DNA of 64,000 nt from Muribaculum intestinale (lineage in GTDB: Bacteria > Bacteroidota > Bacteroidia > Bacteroidales > Muribaculaceae): the NCBI RefSeq assembly GCF_002201515.1, contig NZ_CP021421.1:1798001-1862000 (forward strand), given 5' to 3'. The number at the start of each line of letters is the position of its first letter. Within the stretch, counting starts at the first letter, position 1. Below the pieces are notes generated by a model. It made no database searches, was not told where the DNA came from, and saw nothing but the letters and a program-made list of their open reading frames with translations. Of the stretch, positions 57,805-64,000 are shown in pieces. The position numbers were made by a program, and so were the translations under genes.

Positions 57805-57848
57805 ATAATGCGCAGCAGCCAATACGGAATCTGGCTACTGCGCATTAT
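57805..57848 (-). terminator. Terminator of the recJ-recQ-TPR unit
   Basis: A 17-base stem with one mismatch (57805-57821 with 57832-57848, core AATGCGCAG/CTGCGCATT), ten-base loop. It begins 15 bases after the TPR gene stop on the minus strand. The T-tract is weak. Confidence 0.75.
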
Positions 57849-57862
57849 AAATCTTGTGGGAG

Positions 57863-58684
57863 TTATTGATGTTTTTGGTTCAAGGCACGTCGTAAATCAT
57901 CTAATGCATCATCATGCATATATCGCATTTTATTTAGATATGCTCGGTAGAGATATAATTCATTGTCGGTCGGGTTGTGTTCAAGTCCGGTTGTAATATC
58001 GGCGGAGGCATCGTTAAGTCGACCAAGCATAAGATAGCATACCGCTCTTGCTCCATAGAAGTGGGATGACGGATCTTTGGCGAGTATTTTTGTGTAAAAA
58101 GGAATCGCTTTCTCCCACTGTTCGGTTGCTGATAGATATGATGCGTTGGCGATATTGGTCTGAATACTGTCAGCAGCGATATCAATCATTGCCTGGCACT
58201 GTTGACGTGACGTTAATGTATCTCCTTGTCGGAGCGACAGCATTGCATTCATGTATCGTGCCTCTATATTTGAGGAGTCAAGGCTCGATATGGCCGCATA
58301 GTCTATATTTGCGATGCTGTCACGTCCCATAGCCAGCAGTATGTCTGCCCTATTGGAAAGAACGGTGACACTCCGGGGAGCCAGATAGTGGGCTTTGTTC
58401 AGGGAATTGAGCGCAAGGCTGTCGCGTCCGAGGTTGTACTGCACGACTCCGAGATTGGAGAGAATAAGCACATTAAGAGGATTATCCGGATTTGATGAAA
58501 GCGCCTGAAGAAGGTATTGCTCGGCTTCGTCCCAATTTTTGTCAGCTATAGCTATATCTGCCTTTCCCATAAGTTCGATATACTCTTGGGGCAGGTCTGG
58601 TGTATTAGGTGCATCGGCTATTGCCGGCGATGGTGAAAGTAGTGCTGTAACGGCTAATGCTATATATGACAGATTTTTATTCAT
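57863..58684 (-). CDS. Exported tetratricopeptide repeat protein
   Basis: A 273-residue protein with a signal peptide (MNKNLSYIALAVTALLSPSP, cleavage near AIADA) and about six TPR units from residue 35 to the end. Examples are DKNWDEAEQYLLQALSSNPD, GRDSLALNSLNKAHYLAP, EKAIPFYTKILAKDPS and DDALDDLRRAL. It should be a periplasmic scaffold for protein contacts; partner unknown. It starts 39 bases after the recQ stop with no promoter in between, so it is probably cotranscribed with the two repair genes, although its location in the periplasm gives no obvious link to them. Confidence 0.87.
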   Translation of the reverse strand: MNKNLSYIALAVTALLSPSPAIADAPNTPDLPQEYIELMGKADIAIADKNWDEAEQYLLQALSSNPDNPLNVLILSNLGVVQYNLGRDSLALNSLNKAHYLAPRSVTVLSNRADILLAMGRDSIANIDYAAISSLDSSNIEARYMNAMLSLRQGDTLTSRQQCQAMIDIAADSIQTNIANASYLSATEQWEKAIPFYTKILAKDPSSHFYGARAVCYLMLGRLNDASADITTGLEHNPTDNELYLYRAYLNKMRYMHDDALDDLRRALNQKHQ

Positions 58685-58723
58685 ATCGGCATCTTATATT
58701 TGGAAATTCGGTGGTATAGCAGC

Positions 58724-60649
58724 TTAGCGTCGGGAAAGAGAGAATATGTCCTCATTATCCATGACAACTATGCCCTTGCGCATTAGTTCGCGTAATTTCG
58801 TGACAATTTCTTCCTGGCGGAATGCTGATTCGTGGAAGAGATATTTGAGAGAGCGTGGTTTCTGAGCAATCATATACTTTAGCGACTCTTCAAGTTGCTG
58901 ATTTTCGGCTGCGCTAAGCCTGCGCATTTTCCTACGCCTGCATTCATCGCATTTGCAACATACTTCAGATGGTGTCTCGCCAAAATAACGGAGCATTACA
59001 TTTACCCGGCATTCTACAGAGGAGAATGCAAATTCTTTCATAGCGTCAACACGTACCTGCATGCGTCGGCGCTGGTCTTCATATACGCTTACCGGGATTG
59101 TTATATGTGCAGGGAGTTGCCTTGATGCTGTATAAAGTATATATGGAGTGGTCTTGCGAGGTATGTACTGCAACACATGCATGCGCGATAGCATCACGAG
59201 AGTCTCGCATACCTGTTGTTCGGTGATTTCTGCTCGCTGTGCGATTATTGCTTCGTTTATAGGTGTGAAATCGGCAAACAGTCCCGTATATGAGCGCATG
59301 AGCAGATTGAATACATTTTCGTGGACTGGAGACAGCTGTATATGGTATAAATCCTCCTTGGTAGATACAATCATTACTCTCGACTGTGTCGAGACTTCAT
59401 CCATAAACTCGATATGTCCGGCTTGTGTGAGAATATGAAGCGCGCTATGGGCCGGGCGTGTCTGAAGTGAGTATGTTTGGGCGAATTTTCCGAGATTAAA
59501 CTCGAAGATTCGGTCGAATCCTTCACCGACGGGGAGGCTCAGAAAGTTGCCGGCAAGTTCGTATACTCGCCGTATGTAATCTTTTGGGGGGAATGAATCA
59601 TCGACTGCCTTTGTAAGACGGGCTTTATCGTGAGGTGAGACAACCAATACGGCGAACGCAGGTTTGCCATCGCGTCCGGCACGTCCTGCTTCCTGATAAT
59701 ATTCTTCAAGAGAAAGCGGGCAGTCGAGGTGTACTACAACACGTACATCAGGTTTGTCGATTCCCATACCGAATGCATTGGTCGCAACTATTACGCGAGT
59801 TTCCTCATGCTTCCATTTTTCCTGTTTCTCGGCTTTCTCCTGGGCTTGCAGTCCGGCGTGGTAGTAATCTGCCGATATTCCTTTTGAAGCCAGCATATCG
59901 GCAATCTCGCGTGTGCGCTTTCGCGAACGCACATACACAATGGCGCTTCCGAATGTGCGGGAGAGTATGTTTACAAGCTGGCGTTCTTTATCATAGTCGT
60001 TGCGAACGATGTAAGATATATTTGGTCGGGAGAAACTGCGTGAGAATACGTTGCGGCTACGGAATTCCAGACGTCGCATTATATCATCGACAACTTCCGG
60101 AGTGGCCGATGCTGTAAGTGCAAGCACCGGGACTTTGGGAAAGCGTGCCCGCAGCGACGCTATTTTCAGGTATGACGGACGGAAGTCATATCCCCATTGT
60201 GATATACAGTGGGCCTCATCTACAACGATAAGGCTTATTTTCATATCATGCAGTGTCTCAAGGAAGCGCTCCGATTGAAGTTTCTCCGGAGATAGATATA
60301 GCAGTTTCGCTTTACCAAGTCGACATCGGTCCACTCCCAGTTTATGCTCTGACCGCGATAGGCCTGAGTGCAGACACACAGCCCTTATGCCTCTGGCAAG
60401 AAGGTTGTCGACCTGATCCTTCATGAGCGATATGAGCGGTGTCACCACGACGGTAATTCCATCGAGAGCCATTGCCGGAATCTGGAATGTAAGCGACTTG
60501 CCACCCCCGGTAGGGAGCAGCCCGAGAGTGTCGTTGCCTTGTAATACAGAGAGGATAATTTCTTCCTGAGCCGGACGGAAAGCATCGTATCCCCAATATT
60601 TCTTGAGTATATCGTGGATAAGAGGAGAGTTGTCGGTACAATCAGTCAT
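58724..60649 (-). CDS. recQ: ATP-dependent DNA helicase RecQ
   Basis: A 641-residue 3'-5' helicase in recombination and repair. Motor motifs: FRPAQEEII (motif 0), Walker [29 protein letters not shown] (DEAH box and aromatic loop), [21 protein letters not shown] and [11 protein letters not shown] zinc-binding RQC-type region has cysteines in [10 protein letters not shown] and EVCCKCDEC. The C-terminal HRDC domain is not evident; instead the tail is a short winged-helix-like segment. Its start codon overlaps the recJ stop by eight bases (GATGACTGA), implying translational coupling. Confidence 0.96.
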   Translation of the reverse strand: MTDCTDNSPLIHDILKKYWGYDAFRPAQEEIILSVLQGNDTLGLLPTGGGKSLTFQIPAMALDGITVVVTPLISLMKDQVDNLLARGIRAVCLHSGLSRSEHKLGVDRCRLGKAKLLYLSPEKLQSERFLETLHDMKISLIVVDEAHCISQWGYDFRPSYLKIASLRARFPKVPVLALTASATPEVVDDIMRRLEFRSRNVFSRSFSRPNISYIVRNDYDKERQLVNILSRTFGSAIVYVRSRKRTREIADMLASKGISADYYHAGLQAQEKAEKQEKWKHEETRVIVATNAFGMGIDKPDVRVVVHLDCPLSLEEYYQEAGRAGRDGKPAFAVLVVSPHDKARLTKAVDDSFPPKDYIRRVYELAGNFLSLPVGEGFDRIFEFNLGKFAQTYSLQTRPAHSALHILTQAGHIEFMDEVSTQSRVMIVSTKEDLYHIQLSPVHENVFNLLMRSYTGLFADFTPINEAIIAQRAEITEQQVCETLVMLSRMHVLQYIPRKTTPYILYTASRQLPAHITIPVSVYEDQRRRMQVRVDAMKEFAFSSVECRVNVMLRYFGETPSEVCCKCDECRRRKMRRLSAAENQQLEESLKYMIAQKPRSLKYLFHESAFRQEEIVTKLRELMRKGIVVMDNEDIFSLSRR

Positions 60650-62372
60650 CGCAGATATTTATATCCTTGACATGGAGCTGAATTGAGGTCGTTGAGTTGG
60701 GATGCTTGTTTTCCTCAATGGTGTAGCAGATATCGAACGGTTTGCGCGAGTGGATGTAGTCGAAATACTCACCTTTGTTGAAGGCTATGCCGTTAAACAC
60801 TTTTCCGGATGTGTTGTCGACAAGTTCAAGTTTGACATGCTCCAAATGGCGCCCAACGAGTTTGCTTGTGCCGAAGTCCATTACACGCCGGGTACAGAAT
60901 ACCGGCTTCTGGTTTCCGGGGCCGAATGGATTGAATTTTCGAAGCAGGCTGATGAACTGCGGGGTTATCTCGGCAAATGTCAGCATCGCATCGATTTCCT
61001 GCTGTGGCTTGAGCTGAGTGGGGAGTATGTTGTCGGCCACGAATTTCTCAAATCTGCGAGTAAATTCCGGGATATTCTCTTCTTTCATGGACAGCCCTAC
61101 CGCGTAGGTGTGACCTCCGAAGTTTTCCAGCAAATCGCGACATGAATCGATGGCGCTGTATATGTCAAATCCCTGAACCGAACGTGACGAGCCTGTAGCA
61201 AGTCCATTTGAGAGCGTGAGCACAACCGAAGGCTTGTAATATAGCTCTGTGATGCGCGAAGCAACAATACCGATTATACCCTTGTGCCAGTCGGAATTGT
61301 ATATTACAATTGACTTCTTGTCTTGGAACTTGTCGGTATGTTTCTCCAGAATGGAGTTGGCTTCTTCTGTTATACGCTTATCGAGTTCCTTACGGTCCTT
61401 GTTGTACTGGTCGATGTTTTTTGCTATGTGGTATGCCTCTCCGAAGTCGCGGGCTACAAGTAATTCCACAGCTTCTCGTCCGCTCTGCATGCGGCCTGAG
61501 GCATTGATGCGCGGACCGATTTTGAATATTACATCTGATATGGTGATTTCCCGGTTGCCGAGCTGGCATATCTTTATTATGGCGCGTAGTCCTACGTTCG
61601 GGTTCGAGTTCAGACGGCGCAACCCCCAGTATGTCATGATTCGGTTCTCGTCGACCATTGGCACTATATCCGCAGCGATGCTTACCGCAACAAGGTCAAG
61701 CATGTTTTCAAGTTCGGTTGCCTGCAGTCCGTTGCTCTGTGCAAATGCCTGCATAAACTTGAAGCCTACGCCGCATCCCGAAAGATGGGGACACGGATAT
61801 GTGCTCCCTTCGAGTTTTGGATTAATAATAGCGGCTGCCGGCGGGAGCTCGTCATCCGGTACGTGATGGTCACAGATTATAAAATCGATGCCAAGAGTCT
61901 TGGCATATTTTATTTCATCGATGGCCTTTATGCCACAGTCGAGAATGATTATCAGGCGCACGCCTGATGCGGCAGCTTCGTCAATAGTACGATACGATAT
62001 GCCATATCCCTCGTCATAGCGAGTAGGGATATAGTATTCAATATTGGAGTAGTAATTTTGCAGGTACTTGTAGACGAGAGCCACGGCAGTTGTGCCGTCT
62101 ACGTCGTAGTCGCCATACACCATTATCTTCTCCTTCAACCCCATGGCTTTGTTCAGCCTGTTTACAGCCTTATCCATGTCGGGCATCAGGAACGGCGAAT
62201 GCATATCGCGAAGCGAGGGGTGGAAAAATTTTTCCGCCTCCTCGACTGTGGATATGCCACGCTGTGCCAGTAGCTCGCTAACAGGCGGGCAATCGGCGTA
62301 TTTTGACGCCAATTCCGTCTCTGATTTTTGTTTGTCGGCTGTAAGGGGTAAGTAAATCCATTTACTTATCAT
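60642..62372 (-). CDS. recJ: Single-stranded-DNA-specific exonuclease RecJ
   Basis: A 576-residue 5'-3' exonuclease of the DHH family. Metal ligands are in [16 protein letters not shown] (motif I), [11 protein letters not shown] (motif II) and [14 protein letters not shown] (motif III, DHH). The DHHA1 domain has [12 protein letters not shown] and [14 protein letters not shown], and an OB-fold C-terminal part follows. Length is normal. It acts in mismatch repair and in processing of gaps with RecQ, which is encoded directly downstream. A ~195-base leader with a short frame abutting its ATG precedes it. Confidence 0.96.
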   Translation of the reverse strand: MISKWIYLPLTADKQKSETELASKYADCPPVSELLAQRGISTVEEAEKFFHPSLRDMHSPFLMPDMDKAVNRLNKAMGLKEKIMVYGDYDVDGTTAVALVYKYLQNYYSNIEYYIPTRYDEGYGISYRTIDEAAASGVRLIIILDCGIKAIDEIKYAKTLGIDFIICDHHVPDDELPPAAAIINPKLEGSTYPCPHLSGCGVGFKFMQAFAQSNGLQATELENMLDLVAVSIAADIVPMVDENRIMTYWGLRRLNSNPNVGLRAIIKICQLGNREITISDVIFKIGPRINASGRMQSGREAVELLVARDFGEAYHIAKNIDQYNKDRKELDKRITEEANSILEKHTDKFQDKKSIVIYNSDWHKGIIGIVASRITELYYKPSVVLTLSNGLATGSSRSVQGFDIYSAIDSCRDLLENFGGHTYAVGLSMKEENIPEFTRRFEKFVADNILPTQLKPQQEIDAMLTFAEITPQFISLLRKFNPFGPGNQKPVFCTRRVMDFGTSKLVGRHLEHVKLELVDNTSGKVFNGIAFNKGEYFDYIHSRKPFDICYTIEENKHPNSTTSIQLHVKDINICDD

Positions 62373-62540
62373 TTATGTTTTTTTTATTTTTTGCATTGCA
62401 AGTGGCCGCCATATATTGATATGTGGCCGTGAGAGAGGCTGCGGAGAATGAGATGCCGTATCATCGCGCAAGAGGTTGGAGGAGAGCCGCGAAAGCATCC
62501 ATGATGTAATAAGCGCCAATATATAGGAAAAAAGCGCCAT
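62373..62540 (-). CDS. Possible small leader frame ending directly at the recJ ATG
   Basis: A frame of 55 codons (MALFSYILALITSWMLSRLS...) begins at ATG 62540 and its TAA (62375-62373) directly precedes the recJ ATG. The first 20 residues are hydrophobic enough for a membrane helix. An upstream in-frame ATG at 62576 lies before the expected transcription start. There is no family resemblance, so this may be no more than leader sequence. Confidence 0.22.
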   Translation of the reverse strand: MALFSYILALITSWMLSRLSSNLLRDDTASHSPQPLSRPHINIWRPLAMQKIKKT

Positions 62541-62563
62541 ATACCTATTTCGGGTATATAACG

Positions 62564-62571
62564 CAAATATA
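62564..62571 (-). promoter_or_regulatory. Promoter -7 element of recJ-recQ
   Basis: TATATTTG on the minus strand, exact TAnnTTTG match, about 190 bases before the recJ ATG. No TTTG at the -33 spacing. The rest of the 321-base gap (62572-62693) shows no other signal. Confidence 0.5.
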
Positions 62572-62693
62572 GCCATTTATTTTGTAATGGCTGCTATGGG
62601 TAGAGGTATTTAAGTTAATTTAGATTTTTGTACAATTGAGTGCGTAAATCGTGTCTGATGCAATTTTAACAGGATTGCCTCAACCGTGACTAA

Positions 62694-63869
62694 TTAAGAT
62701 GGCTGATCGGTACGATTCATGTGCACATCAAGCTGCGGGAACGGGAAGTTTATACCCAGAGGGGGGAGTTCCTTATAGAATCGTTCATTCATGGTGAAGA
62801 ATACTCCCCAGTAGTGCTCGGAGCGTGTCCAGGCTCTTACAGTCAGGTCAACGCTGGAGGTGTTTAGATTTCCGAGCGCGACAAATGGCGCCCGGTCTAT
62901 TTTCGGAAGCATGGCTAGAGCGTCTTTATGAAGATTTTCGATAGGCCGCTTTATTGCATTCCCGACATTCTTTTTGTCTTTCAGATGGCCCAGCCATGAT
63001 TTTGCTTGTGCTTTCTCCTCTGATTTTTCTACTTCCTGCTCGGTCTTGCTGTCAAAATCCGAGTTTTCAAGATCCTGCTCCATAAGCGATTCATCAGGAG
63101 CCTGGTCGTCAATTTCGTCAAGATATTTTTTTATCACACGCGGGTCGCTCAAGAGAATATCAAGAATCCCCTTTTTGGCAACATCATAATCGTCGCCATA
63201 TGCGATTGATACTGTCCAGTCGACACGACGGTATGGTTCCTTTGAATAGTTGTTGACCGAGCTTGTCGACAGTCCTCCGTTAGGTATTATTATTTGCTTG
63301 TTGTCGGTGGTGTTTATTATTGTGGAGAATATCTGAATCTCCTTTACTGTACCGGCATATCCTTGCGCTTCAATATAGTCACCGATTTTGTATGGCTTAA
63401 GCAGCAATATCAGCACGCCGCCTGCGAAATTCTGCAAAGTGCCGCTTAATGCAAGGCCGACAGCGACACCGGCTGAGGCAAACAGCGCGAGAAACGAACT
63501 TGTCTCCAGGCCGAGAATTCCGACTACGGTGATTACAAGTATGAAGTACAGTGCGATGTTTACAAGGCTCAATACAAATGTCGCCAGGCTCTGGTCAAGT
63601 TTGCGGCGAATAAATATCGAGGCTATTATGTGATAAATCTTGCGTATGATGAACCTGCCGATGTAGAATACAAGTACAGCTATTGCAAGATGGAATGCAA
63701 ATTCAAGAATGCTGTTGACACATCGGTTGATAATTTCATCAAATGACATACCTTCGAGCATTTTAAACTCTTTTTCGATAGACGGTATCGAGTCAGAGGC
63801 GGCTGCTTCGGCTGCTTTAGGAGCCACTGCCGACTCTGCGCCTTTTAATATTTCATCAATCTGAATCAT
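62694..63869 (-). CDS. MscS-family mechanosensitive ion channel with acidic insertion
   Basis: A 391-residue inner-membrane channel. After a polar N-terminus of about 45 residues come three hydrophobic segments (about 52-75, 96-118, 122-158). The pore helix is ASAGVAVGLALSGTLQNFAGG (132-151), the MscS TM3 signature. The beta domain has GDYIEAQGYAGTVKEIQIFS and IPNGGLSTSSVNNYS. An insertion of about 70 charged residues (248-318, rich in Glu, Asp and Lys) interrupts the usual junction between the DPRV segment and the SVDLTVRAWT strand of the C-terminal vestibule. Such channels release solutes on osmotic down-shock. The gene starts 21 bases after the preceding, window-cut gene. Confidence 0.92.
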   Translation of the reverse strand: MIQIDEILKGAESAVAPKAAEAAASDSIPSIEKEFKMLEGMSFDEIINRCVNSILEFAFHLAIAVLVFYIGRFIIRKIYHIIASIFIRRKLDQSLATFVLSLVNIALYFILVITVVGILGLETSSFLALFASAGVAVGLALSGTLQNFAGGVLILLLKPYKIGDYIEAQGYAGTVKEIQIFSTIINTTDNKQIIIPNGGLSTSSVNNYSKEPYRRVDWTVSIAYGDDYDVAKKGILDILLSDPRVIKKYLDEIDDQAPDESLMEQDLENSDFDSKTEQEVEKSEEKAQAKSWLGHLKDKKNVGNAIKRPIENLHKDALAMLPKIDRAPFVALGNLNTSSVDLTVRAWTRSEHYWGVFFTMNERFYKELPPLGINFPFPQLDVHMNRTDQPS

Positions 63870-63890
63870 AGATTATGGGTTTATGAAGCG

Positions 63891-64000
63891 TTATTGAAAA
63901 TATGGTTCTACGACGTCGTGATACCACTTCAGGTCGTCATAATGATATTTGGTCTGTAGGTTGGAGCTGCCCGGTATGAATGCCGAAACTCCACAGATAT
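63891..64000 (-). CDS. C-terminal fragment, possibly clostripain-like (C11) peptidase
   Basis: The last 36 codons of a gene that begins beyond the window. The visible end reads CGVSAFIPGSSNLQTKYHYD then DLKWYHDVVEPYFQ and stop. A 'GvSxfIP...Y..l.WY' ending is reminiscent of clostripain-related cysteine peptidases of Bacteroidales, but this is recalled resemblance only and the catalytic His/Cys are not in view. It is in the same direction as and 21 bases upstream of the MscS gene. Confidence 0.4.
   Translation of the reverse strand, partial: ICGVSAFIPGSSNLQTKYHYDDLKWYHDVVEPYFQ

Overview
The window looks like a chromosome segment of a gut Bacteroidales bacterium, most likely family Muribaculaceae. 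This rests on the 16S rRNA sequence, a SusC/SusD-type outer-membrane pair, sphingolipid-type serine palmitoyltransferase, a VPEGYF-type anti-sigma protein, and promoters of the Bacteroidetes form (TTTG, 19-21 bases, TAnnTTTG). Family assignment is from memory of 16S patterns, not a search.

Layout. (1) 1-8.7 kb, minus strand: a sialic acid utilisation locus with a FadR/GntR regulator, N-acetylneuraminate lyase, secreted GH33 sialidase, MFS transporter, SusC-like receptor and a SusD-like lipoprotein cut by the window start. The regulator gene has a near-perfect promoter with palindromes over its start region. (2) 8.9-14.9 kb: class I fumarase, a PMT/ArnT-like glycosyltransferase, a YitT membrane protein and serine palmitoyltransferase. 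(3) 15-20 kb, minus: a TolC / HlyD / two ABC-2 permease export operon with no ATPase gene. (4) 20-30 kb: a small outer-membrane-type protein, a very large alpha-2-macroglobulin-like protein without a visible thioester, an ECF sigma / anti-sigma / Spy-like module, a ZIP metal transporter and an orphan lipoprotein. (5) 30-34.8 kb: a TonB-dependent receptor with a promoter almost on its ATG, a partner lipoprotein, and an MFS pump. (6) 35-45.7 kb: acpP-fabF, ispD-recG, a complete IS5-family element, ndk, an M23/LysM peptidase, a GH43 enzyme and gpmI. (7) 45.7-46.7 kb: one kilobase without protein genes that carries two RNA candidates, a short promoter-to-terminator sRNA and a ~400-nt structured leader ahead of a radical SAM gene. 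(8) 47.8-51.8 kb, minus: dnaE-trxA. (9) 52-57.7 kb: one rRNA operon (16S, tRNA-Ile, 23S, 5S) with tandem promoters and a terminator. (10) 57.8-64 kb, minus: recJ-recQ-TPR, a MscS channel with an acidic insertion, and the tail of a possible clostripain-like protein.

The most promising undescribed elements are the two RNA candidates at 45.9-46.7 kb. Next are the palindromic operators of the sialic acid locus, the acpP upstream palindrome, and the receptor/lipoprotein pair at 30-33 kb. I found no CRISPR array, prophage or recognisable defence system. Coordinates of RNA ends and promoters are read by eye.
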